A stretch of 64,000 nucleotides of DNA from Caballeronia cordobensis (GCF_001544575.2 NZ_FCNY02000001.1:124001-188000); one strand, 5' to 3'. Positions 28,406 to 37,634 are shown, numbered from the stretch's first letter. Numbers and translations are program-made. Notes: generated by a model from the sequence alone, not told the origin.

Positions 28406-29494
28406 ATGGAACAGGACGACATCGTCGCCGGCTGGTCGGAGAGGATCGCCCGGGCAACCGAAGCCGGCACGCTGCTGCGCATCCGCGGCGGCGGCACGAA
28501 GGACTGGTACGGTCAGACGCTCCAGGGAGAAATCCTCGACACGCGCGCCTATCGCGGGATCATCGCTTACGATCCGGCGGAGCTCGTCATCACCGCGAGG
28601 AGCGGCACGCCGCTCGCCGAGATCGAAGCCGCGCTGCGCGAGCACAATCAGATGCTGCCGTTCGAGCCGCCCTACTTCGGACGCAACGCGACGCTCGGCG
28701 GCTGCATCGCCGCGGGGCTCGCGGGACCGCGGCGCGCGTGGACCGGCGCGCCGCGCGACTTCGTGCTCGGCGCGGTCGTGATGAACGGGCACGGGCAAGT
28801 GCTGCGCTTCGGCGGGCAAGTGGTGAAGAACGTCGCGGGCTACGACGTATCGCGCCTGCTCGCGGGATCGCTCGGCACGCTCGGCCTGATTCTCGAACTG
28901 TCGATCAAGGTGCTGCCGCGCCCCGTCGCCGAGGCCACGCTCAAGTTCGACATGCACGCGACCGACGGCGTGCGCAAGCTCAACGAATGGGGCGGCCATC
29001 CCCTGCCGATCTGCGGCAGCGCGTGGCGCGACGGCACGCTCGCGTTACGTCTCGCAGGCGCGGAAGCGGCCGTGAAGACCGCGCGCAACACGCTCGGCGG
29101 CGAAGTCGTCGATGCCGTCGAAGCCGACCGTTTCTGGATCGGCATGCGCGAACAGACCGACCCGTTCTTCGCGGTCATCGAGCCGCGCTCGGCGCTGTGG
29201 CGGCTCGCGTTGCCGTCGATTGCGGAGCCGCTGCATCTGCCGGGCGCGCAGTTGATGGAATGGGGCGGCGCGCAGCGCTGGTGGATCACCGACACCGACC
29301 CGCAGACCGTGCGCATCAGCGCGAAGCAGGCCGGCGGCCACGCGACGATCTTTCGCGCGGGCTCCGCCTACGACCGCAATGCGGGCGTGTTCACGCCGCT
29401 GCCCGCGCCGCTGATGAAGATTCATCGCGGGCTGAAGCAGGCTTTCGATCCGGCGCGCATCTTCAATCGCGCGCGTTTGTATCCCGATTTCTAG
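28406..29494 (+). CDS. glcE: Glycolate oxidase FAD-binding subunit GlcE
   Basis: GlcE is the second flavin-fold subunit of glycolate oxidase. The ATG at 28406 gives 362 residues. Motifs are RIRGGGTKDWYG, LGGCIAAGLAGPRRAWTGAPRDFVLG and VVKNVAGYDVSRLLAGSLGTLGLI. The family is a shortened GlcD-like chain, and the C-terminus RIFNRARLYPDF is complete. The TAG stop codon is formed by the first bases of an inserted palindromic element, so the original stop was probably TAA at the same place. Confidence 0.95.
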   Translation: MEQDDIVAGWSERIARATEAGTLLRIRGGGTKDWYGQTLQGEILDTRAYRGIIAYDPAELVITARSGTPLAEIEAALREHNQMLPFEPPYFGRNATLGGCIAAGLAGPRRAWTGAPRDFVLGAVVMNGHGQVLRFGGQVVKNVAGYDVSRLLAGSLGTLGLILELSIKVLPRPVAEATLKFDMHATDGVRKLNEWGGHPLPICGSAWRDGTLALRLAGAEAAVKTARNTLGGEVVDAVEADRFWIGMREQTDPFFAVIEPRSALWRLALPSIAEPLHLPGAQLMEWGGAQRWWITDTDPQTVRISAKQAGGHATIFRAGSAYDRNAGVFTPLPAPLMKIHRGLKQAFDPARIFNRARLYPDF

Positions 29495-29778
29495 GGTCTG
29501 CTCACATATAAAACGGCCATGCGAACGCCCGAAATCGGCTGCAGTGCAAGAAGTGCGGCGCGCCGTTTGGCCGCCCCAAACAAGCGACGCGCGACGCCGC
29601 AATGCGGCCGATTTCGGGCGTTCCCCAAGAGTTTTTTTTCTAGTCAGGGGTTGCCCCGTAAAGGGCCGCCCGCGGCGTCATGCTCCTTGCGAATACGCCT
29701 GTATTAGCTTCGTCGCATTCCTTGCGATCGGCCCTTTACGGGGCAACGCATGGCCGTTTTATATGTGAACAGACCCTA
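29492..29778. mobile_element. MITE-like palindromic element with TA target duplication between glcE and glcF
   Basis: The 287-bp element is bounded by 32-bp terminal inverted repeats, 29492-29523 and 29747-29778, with one mismatch. The ends read TAGGGTCTG and CAGACCCTA. Inside are two perfect long hairpin stems side by side: 29524-29539 with 29607-29622 (16 bp) and 29650-29668 with 29729-29747 (19 bp). An eight-T run lies between them (29632-29639). No transposase is encoded. TA at each end fits insertion at a TA dinucleotide, as for IS630/mariner-type elements. Removing the element restores a TAA stop for glcE followed by AAGG and the glcF ATG. The MITE identity is inferred. Confidence 0.75.
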
Positions 29779-29788
29779 AGGCGCCTCG

Positions 29789-31015
29789 ATGCAAACCAAT
29801 CTCGCCGATTTCATCCGCGGCACGGCCGATGGCGACGAGGCCGACGCCATCTTGCGCAAGTGCGTGCACTGCGGCTTCTGCACGGCGACCTGCCCGACGT
29901 ATCAGTTGCTCGGCGACGAGCTCGACGGGCCGCGCGGCCGCATCTATCTGATGAAGCAGATGTTCGAAGGCGCGCCGGTCACGCGCAGCACGCAACTGCA
30001 TCTGGACCGGTGCCTCACCTGCCGCAACTGCGAAAGCACGTGCCCCTCGGGCGTACAGTACGGCAAGCTCGTCGAGATCGGGCGCAAAGTAGTGGAAGAG
30101 AAAGTGGAGCGGCCGATGCGGCACCGGCTGCAACGGCGCTTTCTCGCGAGTTTCCTGCCCAACAGCACGCTTTTTACGCCTGCGATGAAGCTCGGCCAGC
30201 AGGTCCGCGGCATTCTCCCGCGCAAGCTGCGCGCGAAGATTCCCGTGCCTGAGCGGCCGCTGGTTCCGCCCACGAACAAGCACGAGCGCAAGATGCTGAT
30301 GCTCGCCGGCTGCGTGCAGCCCGCGATGATGCCCAACGTCAACACGGCGACCGCGCGCGTGTTCGATGCGCTCGGCATCGAGATCGTCACGGCGCCGGGC
30401 GCGGGCTGCTGCGGCGCGATCCGCCTGCATCTCGGCTACAACGACGACGCGCTCGACGACGTGCGCAACAACATCGACGCCTGGTGGCCGTATGTGGAAA
30501 GCGGCGTCGAGGCGATCGTGATGAACGCCTCGGGCTGCGGCGCGACCGTGAAGGAATACGCGCACTTGCTGCGTCACGATCCGGCGTATGCGGAGAAGGC
30601 GCGGCGCATCGTCGATCTGACGCGCGATCTCGCCGAAATCCTGCCGCTGTACGAGGAAGAACTCGTGTCGCTCGCGCGCCGGCGCGGCGTGCATACGGTG
30701 GCCTATCATCCGCCGTGCACGTTGCAGCACGGGCAGCAGATTCGCGGGCGCGTCGAGCATCTGCTGACCGCGCTCGGGCTCGAAGTGCGTCTGCCCGCCG
30801 ACTCGCATCTGTGCTGCGGCTCGGCCGGCACATACTCGGTCTTGCAGCCGAAGCTCTCGTACGCGTTGCGCAATCAAAAGCTGGACCGGCTGGAAAAGCT
30901 GGAGCCGCAATTGATCGTGTCGGCCAACGTCGGCTGCATCGCGCATCTGCAGAGCGGCACATCGACGCCCGTCACGCACTGGATCCAACTGCTGGAGCAT
31001 CTGCTGTACGGATGA
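29789..31015 (+). CDS. glcF: Glycolate oxidase iron-sulfur subunit GlcF
   Basis: GlcF carries two [4Fe-4S] clusters that pass electrons from the flavin subunits to the membrane quinone pool. It has 408 residues. Cluster motifs are CVHCGFCTATCPTY (about residue 28) and CLTCRNCESTCPSG (about 75). Two CCG-type domains follow, with GAGCCGAI and HLCCGSAGTYSV. The ATG lies 10 bp after the end of the palindromic element; AAGG at the junction serves as ribosome-binding site. yggS follows 40 bp later. Confidence 0.96.
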   Translation: MQTNLADFIRGTADGDEADAILRKCVHCGFCTATCPTYQLLGDELDGPRGRIYLMKQMFEGAPVTRSTQLHLDRCLTCRNCESTCPSGVQYGKLVEIGRKVVEEKVERPMRHRLQRRFLASFLPNSTLFTPAMKLGQQVRGILPRKLRAKIPVPERPLVPPTNKHERKMLMLAGCVQPAMMPNVNTATARVFDALGIEIVTAPGAGCCGAIRLHLGYNDDALDDVRNNIDAWWPYVESGVEAIVMNASGCGATVKEYAHLLRHDPAYAEKARRIVDLTRDLAEILPLYEEELVSLARRRGVHTVAYHPPCTLQHGQQIRGRVEHLLTALGLEVRLPADSHLCCGSAGTYSVLQPKLSYALRNQKLDRLEKLEPQLIVSANVGCIAHLQSGTSTPVTHWIQLLEHLLYG

Positions 31016-31055
31016 GCGATTCGTATAATGCCCGGATGCTTCCGAAGGCTGTCAC

Positions 31056-31751
31056 ATGTCCATCGCTCAACATTTAGAAGAAGTCCGCCAACGCATCGCG
31101 AAGGCCGCAGAGGACGCATCGCGCGATCCGTCTTCGGTCGCGCTGCTCGCCGTCTCGAAGACCTTTCCCGCGAACGACGTGCGCGCCGCCTTCGAGGCCG
31201 GCCAGCGCGCGTTCGGCGAAAACTACGTGCAGGAAGGCCTCGCGAAGATCGCTTCGCTCGCCGATCTGCGCGGCGAAATCGAATGGCATTTCATCGGGCC
31301 GCTGCAGTCGAACAAGACGAAGCTCGTCGCGGAGCAGTTCGACTGGGTGCATTCCATCGACCGGCTGAAGATCGCCGAGCGGCTCTCCGCGCAGCGTCCC
31401 GAGGGCGCGAAGCCGCTCAACGTGTGCGTGCAGGTGAACGTGAGCGGCGAAGCGTCGAAAAGCGGCGTCGAGCCGCATGACGCCGCCGCGCTCGCCCATG
31501 CGGTGGCCGCGCTGCCCGGCTTGCGGCTGCGCGGTCTGATGGCGATTCCCGAACCCGCCGATACGCTCGATGCACAACGCGCACCGCACGCGCGCCTGCG
31601 TGAACTGATGAGCGCCTTGCGCGCCGACGGCCTCGATCTCGACACGCTCTCGATGGGCATGTCCGCCGATCTCGAAGCCGCCGTGCTCGAAGGCGCGACG
31701 ATGGTGCGCATCGGCACGGCGATCTTCGGCGCACGCACTTACACCACCTGA
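31056..31751 (+). CDS. yggS: Pyridoxal-phosphate homeostasis protein, YggS/PLPBP family
   Basis: This is a PLP-binding protein that maintains vitamin B6 and amino acid balance without known catalysis. It has 231 residues. The PLP-binding lysine is in LLAVSKTFPANDV at about residue 35. GENYVQEGLAKI, EWHFIGPLQSNK and the C-terminal LSMGMSADLEAAVLEGATMVRIGTAIFG region are typical. proC starts 14 bp after its stop, the very common yggS-proC pairing. Confidence 0.95.
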   Translation: MSIAQHLEEVRQRIAKAAEDASRDPSSVALLAVSKTFPANDVRAAFEAGQRAFGENYVQEGLAKIASLADLRGEIEWHFIGPLQSNKTKLVAEQFDWVHSIDRLKIAERLSAQRPEGAKPLNVCVQVNVSGEASKSGVEPHDAAALAHAVAALPGLRLRGLMAIPEPADTLDAQRAPHARLRELMSALRADGLDLDTLSMGMSADLEAAVLEGATMVRIGTAIFGARTYTT

Positions 31752-31765
31752 CCTCACCTTCCATC

Positions 31766-32578
31766 ATGAAAATTGCATTCATCGGCGGCGGCAACATGGC
31801 CGCGGCGCTCATCGGCGGTCTGATCAAGCGCGGCGCCTCGCCCGCGGACATCTACGCCGTGGACATCAACGACGAAGCGCGCGCACGCACCGCGAAGCAA
31901 TTCGGCATCGCGACGGGCGCGGCGGTCGATGCGGCGCTCGCCGGTTACGACGCCATCGTGATCGCGGTGAAGCCGCAAGTGCTCAAGAGCGTGGCCGAAG
32001 CGCTCGCGCCGCATCTGTCGACGCAAACGGTCATCAGCATCGCGGCGGGCATCCGCGCGACGGACCTCAGCCGCTGGCTCAACGGTTACACGCAGATCGT
32101 GCGCACGATGCCGAACACGCCCGCGCTGATCGGCATGGGCGTGACGGGTCTCGCGGCGCTGCCCGGCGTCTCCGATGCGGCGAAGGCGCTCGCATCGCAA
32201 GTGCTGGAAGCGGTCGGCACGGCGGTCTGGTTCGACGACGAATCGAAGCTCGACGCCGTCACCGCGATTTCCGGCAGCGGCCCGGCCTACGTGTTCTATT
32301 TCATCGAAGCGATGCAGGAAGCCGCGCGCCAGCTCGGCATGGACGAAGAACAGAGCCGCGCGCTCGCCGTCGCCACGTTCACCGGCGCGGCGCAACTGGC
32401 GGCGCAGTCCGGCGAGCCCGCGAGCGTGCTGCGCGAGCGCGTGACGTCGAAGGGCGGCACGACGGCGGCGGCGCTCGCCTCGTTCGATGCGCAAGGCGTG
32501 AAGGAGGCCATCGTGCGCGGCGCGCTGGCGGCGCAAGCGCGAGCGAAAGAGATGGGGGATGAACTGGGCGGGGCTTGA
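31766..32578 (+). CDS. proC: Pyrroline-5-carboxylate reductase
   Basis: ProC reduces pyrroline-5-carboxylate to proline with NAD(P)H. It has 270 residues. The N-terminal Rossmann motif is FIGGGNMAAALIGGL. The C-terminal dimerisation and substrate domain shows AISGSGPAYVFYFIEAM and VTSKGGTTAAAL. It is co-directional with yggS and converges on the methyltransferase gene, with a GC-rich 53-bp gap between. Confidence 0.96.
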   Translation: MKIAFIGGGNMAAALIGGLIKRGASPADIYAVDINDEARARTAKQFGIATGAAVDAALAGYDAIVIAVKPQVLKSVAEALAPHLSTQTVISIAAGIRATDLSRWLNGYTQIVRTMPNTPALIGMGVTGLAALPGVSDAAKALASQVLEAVGTAVWFDDESKLDAVTAISGSGPAYVFYFIEAMQEAARQLGMDEEQSRALAVATFTGAAQLAAQSGEPASVLRERVTSKGGTTAAALASFDAQGVKEAIVRGALAAQARAKEMGDELGGA

Positions 32579-32631
32579 AGCGGCGAATCTCGAGGCGGCG
32601 CGCGTCAGGGGTGCACACGCGCCGCGCTTGT

Positions 32632-33828
32632 TCAAATTTTCTGCACGATGAATTCGATGCCGCATTCCGCAAACGCGAAACGCGTCTGATCGCAGCGCTG
32701 GATTCCGTGAAGGAAGCTGTGATCGAGACTCTCGACCTTCTTCACGTTGACTTCACCCTCGAACTCGCGCAGCAAATCGAGCACGTTGATCGAAACCGGT
32801 GACCAGCTCTTGCGCTTGAAAAGCGTAAATGTGTGCTTGTGATCGCTGTTGAACGTGGATGGCCACACGCCCTGCTCGTACATATCCTCGTCCGGCACGG
32901 TGATGACGAGATGGCCGCCGCGCCTGAGCACGCGCAGCCAATGGCGCAGCGCGACACGCGGATCGACCATGTGCTCCAGGCAGTGCGCCGAATAGACGAA
33001 ATCGAAGCTGTCGTCCCGCACATTGTCGAGATATTGTGCGTCGCCCTGTTCCCATTCGTAGACCGTCACGTTCGCGATACGCGGAAACAGCGACCGATAG
33101 AGCGCGATGCTGTCTGTCCCGCCGCCGATATCAAGTCCGTTGCCCACCAGCCAGCGATTGCTGAAGCGCGCGTCCAGCAAGCGGCGATTGACCGACATGC
33201 AGGTCGTACCCGGCACGCCCGTTCTCAGCATGAAGGGCTGCGTGCGGTCGCCGGGCAGCACCCACTTCTTCAGCGCGTACTCGCCCCAGCCGAGCGGCCA
33301 CAACACCGCGTAACCCGCATCCTCGGCGTGCCAATGTAACGTGTGCGTTTGCCCGAACGATCCGAGCAGTTTCAGGAACCGCGCTTCTTCGTGGAATGCG
33401 TTTTCCGCGGAATCCGGCAACGGCCCTGCGCTCGTCTCGAAGGTACACCGGTAGATACGTACGTCTTCCATAACGATCAGCGCGTTCGCAGCCGATTGGT
33501 GCAACCGTTCGAGTTCGGCGAGCATCGGCAGACGCCCGGTCGCGTCGTGCGCATGGAGAAAGACGACGCAGCGATGCTTGGCGAGCGCACTCGTCACCGG
33601 CGTCGATTGCAGGAAGGTGAGACTATCCGCGTTGACAACGTGAAGCTGTTCACTCGGCTCCGTCTCGGCAACAAGCGGCTCGGAAATCGCGCACGACAGC
33701 GCCTTTTTGAAGCCGGCGCTCAAGGCGGCGCGGCAATTAGCGCCATCTCGCAAACCGGGCTCGATGAAATGAGTCACCTGATTCCGGTTGAGGAGATCGG
33801 ACAGATCGAAGCGGGCAAGCAAGCCCAT
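32632..33828 (-). CDS. Class I SAM-dependent methyltransferase with an N-terminal domain of unknown role
   Basis: The protein has 398 residues. The C-terminal part, from about residue 225, is a methyltransferase: GLDIGGGTDSIALY is motif I, FDFVYSAHCLEHMVDP is the post-motif region and LRRGGHLVITVPDED is motif IV/V. Residues 1-220 are not recognised. They contain DLLNRNQVTHFIEPGLRDG and a HRCVVFLHAHD stretch, so they could be a second nucleotide- or sugar-binding fold. No neighbouring polysaccharide or natural-product genes indicate its substrate. The 300 bp upstream contain no gene. Confidence 0.75.
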   Translation of the reverse strand: MGLLARFDLSDLLNRNQVTHFIEPGLRDGANCRAALSAGFKKALSCAISEPLVAETEPSEQLHVVNADSLTFLQSTPVTSALAKHRCVVFLHAHDATGRLPMLAELERLHQSAANALIVMEDVRIYRCTFETSAGPLPDSAENAFHEEARFLKLLGSFGQTHTLHWHAEDAGYAVLWPLGWGEYALKKWVLPGDRTQPFMLRTGVPGTTCMSVNRRLLDARFSNRWLVGNGLDIGGGTDSIALYRSLFPRIANVTVYEWEQGDAQYLDNVRDDSFDFVYSAHCLEHMVDPRVALRHWLRVLRRGGHLVITVPDEDMYEQGVWPSTFNSDHKHTFTLFKRKSWSPVSINVLDLLREFEGEVNVKKVESLDHSFLHGIQRCDQTRFAFAECGIEFIVQKI

Positions 33829-34129
33829 AAAGAACCCAATGAAGCGAGACGGGCGATCTGAACGCCGTCGCGGGGGAAGTGCGCGGCGGTCAATCGACTC
33901 GTGGAGGAAAGGGCCGGCGCGTTCGCGACTGAATCACCGGGCGGTCTGGACGCGCATTCCAGCGTTCCCAGAAATATGACCGGTCGAAATTATCAAGAAA
34001 TATCGCCGCGATGCAGCGGCTCGACAAAATTTGTCGTTCCTGGCGCGTGTCGGGAAACGGCACAAAGGCGCGCCGCTGCGCTCGCGTGACGTGCATTGCA
34101 CACGCACAGTGCCGGCGCAGCGGGAGGGT
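33829..34129. other. Intergenic region without recognised gene
   Basis: This 301-bp stretch lies between the divergent starts-and-ends of the methyltransferase gene and ubiA. Open frames here lack ribosome-binding sites or family resemblance. It presumably holds the methyltransferase promoter; no clear boxes were found. Confidence 0.5.
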
Positions 34130-34990
34130 TTAATTCGAAAGCGCGTAGTGCAGCGCAATGCCCGCGAACAGCATCCCGCCCAGCCAGTTGTTATGTTTGA
34201 ACGCGGCAAAGCACGCCATGCGGTCGCGATTCCGGATGAGCCCATAGTGGTACACCGCGCAACCCGCCGCCGCGAGCCAGCCGAGCCAGTAAAGCCAGCC
34301 GAAGCCCAGCGCGAAGCCGATACCCACGTAGATCGCGAGCGTCGCCGCGTAGCACAGCATGACGGCAAGCACGTCGTAACGTCCGAACGTGAGCGCCGAT
34401 GTGCGAATGCCGATCTTGATGTCGTCGTCGCGATCGACCATCGCGTATTCGGTGTCGTACGCGACGGACCAGAACACGTTCGCGGCGAGCATGATCCACG
34501 CGAGCATCGGCACGTGGTTCAGCACGGCGGCGAAGGCCATTGGAATGCCGAAGCCGAACGCGATGCCGAGATACGCCTGCGGAATCGCGAAGAAGCGCTT
34601 GGTGAACGGATACGTGCCCGCGACGAAGAGCGCGAACACCGACAGTTCCTTCGTCAGCGTATTGAGCGGCAGGATCAGCAGAAACGCGACTAGCGCGAGC
34701 GCCGCCGCCAGCGCCACCGCCTCCCAGGCCTTGATCTTGCCCGACGTGATCGGACGCTCGGCCGTGCGCTTGACGTGCTTGTCGAAATCGCGGTCGGCGT
34801 AGTCGTTGATCGCGCAGCCCGCCGAGCGCATCAGAATGGTGCCGACGATGAAGATGACGAGCAGCATCGGCGACGGCCTTCCCTCCGACGCGATCCACAG
34901 CGCGTTGAGCGTCGGCCACAGCAGCAGCAGACTGCCGATGGGCTTGTCGAGGCGCACGAGGCGCATGTAGAGCGGAAGACGGGCGAGCAT
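34130..34990 (-). CDS. ubiA: 4-hydroxybenzoate octaprenyltransferase
   Basis: UbiA is an integral membrane enzyme that prenylates 4-hydroxybenzoate in ubiquinone synthesis. The ATG at 34990 ([19 protein letters not shown]) gives 286 residues; a GTG seven codons earlier is an alternative. The Asp-rich substrate motifs are [20 protein letters not shown] at about 70-90 and [16 protein letters not shown] at about 190. Eight or so hydrophobic helices fill the rest. It is last of the minus-strand run below dps, behind a terminator, so it likely has its own promoter. Confidence 0.96.
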   Translation of the reverse strand: MLARLPLYMRLVRLDKPIGSLLLLWPTLNALWIASEGRPSPMLLVIFIVGTILMRSAGCAINDYADRDFDKHVKRTAERPITSGKIKAWEAVALAAALALVAFLLILPLNTLTKELSVFALFVAGTYPFTKRFFAIPQAYLGIAFGFGIPMAFAAVLNHVPMLAWIMLAANVFWSVAYDTEYAMVDRDDDIKIGIRTSALTFGRYDVLAVMLCYAATLAIYVGIGFALGFGWLYWLGWLAAAGCAVYHYGLIRNRDRMACFAAFKHNNWLGGMLFAGIALHYALSN

Positions 34991-35054
34991 GGAAGTCAGA
35001 CCGAAGAGCACGACGGACTATTTTAGATCAGCGCGTCGCGACTGCCTCAAAAGC

Positions 35055-35082
35055 AAAAACCCCGCTGCGAAAGCGGGGTTTT
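35055..35082 (-). terminator. Intrinsic terminator after dps
   Basis: On the minus strand AGCGGGG and its complement (35060-35066 with 35072-35078) form a 7-bp GC stem with a GCGAA-type loop flanked by A and T runs. It lies 20 bp past the dps stop; the symmetric runs allow function on either strand. Confidence 0.85.
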
Positions 35083-35101
35083 CTACGAACGGCCGGTGCG
35101 A

Positions 35102-35590
35102 TCAGGCCAGCATCGCGCGCAGCATCCACGCGGTCTTTTCGTGCGTCTGCATGCGCTGCGTGAGCAGGTCCGCGGTCGGCTCGTCGTTCGCCGCTTCGGT
35201 CGCGGGGAAGATTTCGCGCGCCGTGCGCACCACGGCTTCCTGGCCTTCGACCAGTTGCCGGATCATGTCTTCGGCAGCCGGCACACCGTCCGCTTCCGGA
35301 ATCGACGACAGCTTCGCGAACTCCTTGTAGCTGCCCGGCGCATGCACGCCCAGCGCACGGATGCGTTCCGCGATCGAATCGACGGCGAGCGCGAGCTCGT
35401 TGTATTGCGTCTCGAACATCAGATGCAGCGTGTTGAACATCGGACCCGTCACGTTCCAGTGGAAGTTATGGGTCTTCAGATACAGCGTGTACGTATCGGC
35501 CAGCAGCCGGGACAAGCCCTCGGCGATCTTCTTGCGGTCTTTGTCGCTGATGCCGATATTGACGGCAGGTGCCGTGCCTTTCTTCGCCAT
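35102..35590 (-). CDS. dps: Dps-type DNA-binding ferritin-like protein
   Basis: Dps forms a dodecamer that oxidises and stores iron with peroxide and protects DNA. The ATG at 35590 ([19 protein letters not shown]) gives 162 residues. The ferroxidase ligands lie in [16 protein letters not shown] and [27 protein letters not shown]. The Lys-rich N-terminus may bind DNA. It lies below katA and a 50-aa membrane protein on the same strand as oxyR, so it belongs to the peroxide-defence cluster. A 163-bp gap before it probably carries a promoter with TAAGAT as candidate -10. Confidence 0.95.
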   Translation of the reverse strand: MAKKGTAPAVNIGISDKDRKKIAEGLSRLLADTYTLYLKTHNFHWNVTGPMFNTLHLMFETQYNELALAVDSIAERIRALGVHAPGSYKEFAKLSSIPEADGVPAAEDMIRQLVEGQEAVVRTAREIFPATEAANDEPTADLLTQRMQTHEKTAWMLRAMLA

Positions 35591-35753
35591 GATGACTCCG
35601 TGAGAGAGTGATTCGAACGGTGCGGGCGCCGCGCGCAACGTCTTGTCGCGCGGCGTTTCGAGCGTCCGACAGTTTATCTTAGAAACGGGGAACGCTTTAT
35701 TGCACGGCGAGACTTCGAAGCGTTCCGGCTGCGCCTTGATGACGCAATCACGC

Positions 35754-35906
35754 TCACGCGCCGGCCACGCCGCTCGCGACGACGAGCCCATAGCCCGCCG
35801 CAACGATGCCGAACGCAATCGCGACGCGCACGCCGCGCGAGGCCTGACGGCTCGTCGCTTCGATCTGCTCGACGGCCTGTGCGATGTGAACCAGCGCTTG
35901 AGACAT
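35754..35906 (-). CDS. Small single-pass membrane protein, 50 aa, unknown function
   Basis: The ATG at 35906 is preceded by GGGAG at 8-nt spacing. Residues 1-26 are amphipathic and charged ([20 protein letters not shown]). Residues 27-50 are a hydrophobic membrane segment ([20 protein letters not shown]). Almost all third codon positions are G or C, supporting coding. It begins 33 bp after katA on the same strand and is probably cotranscribed. I do not recognise a family; a link to peroxide defence is inferred from position only. Confidence 0.65.
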   Translation of the reverse strand: MSQALVHIAQAVEQIEATSRQASRGVRVAIAFGIVAAGYGLVVASGVAGA

Positions 35907-35939
35907 GATGTTTTCTCCCGGTGTTCGGTTGCGCCGCCT

Positions 35940-37412
35940 TCAGACGGCGGCCGTGTCTTTCTCGTCGACGATCTGGCCGAGCTTCGCGAGCGCATCGATG
36001 ACGCCCTGCGCGTAAGCCGGATCGATGCGCCGGAAATGCTCGACCTGCCGCGCGACGATCTCGTTCGGCACGCCGTGAATATGCCGCGCGATGTTGCCGA
36101 AGAAGCGTTCACGCTGCGCATCGTCGAACAGCCTGAAAAGCGCGGCCGGCTGGCTGTAGTAATCGTCGTCCTCGCGATGGTCGTAGCGATACACCGCGCC
36201 GGCCGCGAGCGGCGGCTCGTTCACGCTCGCGTCCTGCGCGAATTCGCCGTAGCGGTTCGGCTCGTAGTTCACGCGTTGACCGAGATTGCCGTCGGTGCGC
36301 ATCGCGCCATCGCGATGAAACGAATTCGCGACCGGCGCACGGGGCGCATTCACCGGAATCTGATGATGGTTGATACCAAGCCGATAACGCTGCGTGTCGC
36401 CATACGAGAACAGACGCCCTTGCAACAGGCGGTCCGGCGAGAAGCCGATGCCCGGCACCACGTTCGCCGGCGTGAACGCGGCCTGCTCGACATCCGCGAA
36501 ATAGTTCTGCGCGTTGCGATTCAGCTCGATCACGCCGACGTCGATCAGCGGATAGTCCTTGTGCGGCCACACCTTCGTGATATCGAACGGGTTCATCGCC
36601 GAGTTGGCGGCCTGCTCTTCCGTCATCACCTGAATGCGGAAATTCCAGCGCGGGAAATTGCCGTCGTCGATGTTGTTCACGAGGTCGCGCTGCGCGCTTT
36701 CACGATCGCCCGCAACGACAGCCGCGGCTTCGGCGTCCGTGTAGTTCTCGAGCGGCTGCTGCGCCTTGAAGTGGAACTTCACATAGAAGCGTTCGTTGTC
36801 CTCGTTGATGAACGAGAACGTATGCGAGCCGAAGCCGTGCATCTGACGGTAACTCTTCGGAATGCCGCGGTCGCTCATGAGAATCGTGACCTGATGCAGC
36901 GATTCCGGATGACGCGACCAGAAATCCCACGCCGCGACATTGCTGCGCAGATTCGTGTACGGATCGCGCTTTTGCGTATGGATGAAGTCGGGGAACTTGA
37001 GCGGGTCGCGGATGAAAAACACCGGCGTGTTGTTGCCGACCACGTCCCAGTTACCCTCTTCCGTGTAGAACTTGATCGAGAAGCCGCGCACGTCGCGCTC
37101 GGCATCGGCGGCGCCGCGCTCGCCCGCGACGGTCGAAAAGCGCATGAAGATCGGCGTTTCCTTGCCGACGCCCGCGAACAGCTTCGCCTTCGTGTAGCGC
37201 GAGATGTCGTGCGTCACGCGGAACGTGCCGAACGCGCCGGAACCTTTCGCGTGCACACGGCGCTCGGGAATCACCTCGCGGTCGAAGTGCGCGAGCTTCT
37301 CGACGAGCCAGAAGTCCTGAAGCGTGACGGGACCGCGCGGGCCGGCGGTCTGCGCGTTCTGGTTGTCGCCGACGGGTGCGCCTGCTGCGGTCGTGAGTCG
37401 TTGGGTCGTCAT
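35940..37412 (-). CDS. katA: Monofunctional heme catalase, small-subunit clade
   Basis: Catalase dismutates hydrogen peroxide to water and oxygen. The ATG at 37412 follows AGGAG and gives 490 residues, typical of small-subunit catalases. The active-site region [20 protein letters not shown] contains the distal His. [15 protein letters not shown] and the heme-ligand block [14 protein letters not shown] with its proximal Tyr are present. It lies directly below oxyR with an OxyR-like promoter region and a 28-codon ORF in between. In Burkholderia pseudomallei the equivalent slot holds katG, so a different catalase occupies it here. Confidence 0.97.
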   Translation of the reverse strand: MTTQRLTTAAGAPVGDNQNAQTAGPRGPVTLQDFWLVEKLAHFDREVIPERRVHAKGSGAFGTFRVTHDISRYTKAKLFAGVGKETPIFMRFSTVAGERGAADAERDVRGFSIKFYTEEGNWDVVGNNTPVFFIRDPLKFPDFIHTQKRDPYTNLRSNVAAWDFWSRHPESLHQVTILMSDRGIPKSYRQMHGFGSHTFSFINEDNERFYVKFHFKAQQPLENYTDAEAAAVVAGDRESAQRDLVNNIDDGNFPRWNFRIQVMTEEQAANSAMNPFDITKVWPHKDYPLIDVGVIELNRNAQNYFADVEQAAFTPANVVPGIGFSPDRLLQGRLFSYGDTQRYRLGINHHQIPVNAPRAPVANSFHRDGAMRTDGNLGQRVNYEPNRYGEFAQDASVNEPPLAAGAVYRYDHREDDDYYSQPAALFRLFDDAQRERFFGNIARHIHGVPNEIVARQVEHFRRIDPAYAQGVIDALAKLGQIVDEKDTAAV

Positions 37413-37461
37413 CGTGATGCTCCTGTTTTGCGTTGGCGTTGGATGAATGCGCGGCGCGTGC

Positions 37462-37548
37462 TCAGGCAACGCGGGCGAAATCGGCGAGGATCGACACCGC
37501 CATGTCGCGCAGGCTGTTCCAGCGGTCGAAGAAGGTCGTGGCGGTCAT
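37462..37548 (-). CDS. Short ORF (28 aa) upstream of katA, candidate small protein or leader
   Basis: The ORF starts with ATG at 37548 after GAGGATTCC and ends TGA 49 bp before the katA ATG. It reads [20 protein letters not shown] followed by LADFARVA. Nearly every codon ends in G or C, as in real genes here. The predicted helix is amphipathic, with Phe/Trp/Met/Ile on one side. It has no run of one amino acid, so ordinary attenuation is unlikely. It is either a small protein made with catalase or a translational leader. Confidence 0.5.
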   Translation of the reverse strand: MTATTFFDRWNSLRDMAVSILADFARVA

Positions 37549-37584
37549 GGAATCCTCTTTCTGTGTGAGCTTGAAGAGGATCGT

Positions 37585-37634
37585 ATAGAAAGCTATCGAT
37601 TTTTATAAATCGATTATTTTTATCTATTCGATAG
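37585..37634. promoter_or_regulatory. AT-rich katA promoter region with OxyR-like inverted repeats
   Basis: An 8-bp-arm palindrome, ATCGATTT / AAATCGAT (37595-37602 and 37607-37614), is flanked by ATAG...CTAT (37585-37596) and CTATTCGATAG (37624-37634). OxyR sites are built from repeated ATAG/CTAT-type elements. The region lies 37-86 bp before the 28-codon ORF. Spacing does not match the E. coli consensus exactly, so binding by OxyR is inferred. Confidence 0.55.

Noticed and set aside
29524..29747. Reading the paired hairpins between glcE and glcF as a CRISPR or integron attC array
   Set aside because: The stems are unrelated to each other, there is no repeated unit with spacers and no cas or integrase gene; terminal repeats and TA ends fit a MITE better.
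32597..32623. GC-rich imperfect hairpin between proC and the methyltransferase gene
   Set aside because: Pairing has a bulge and the T-run is several bases away; too weak to call a terminator.
33829..34129. Short open frames between the methyltransferase gene and ubiA
   Set aside because: No ribosome-binding site, poor codon use and no recognisable product.
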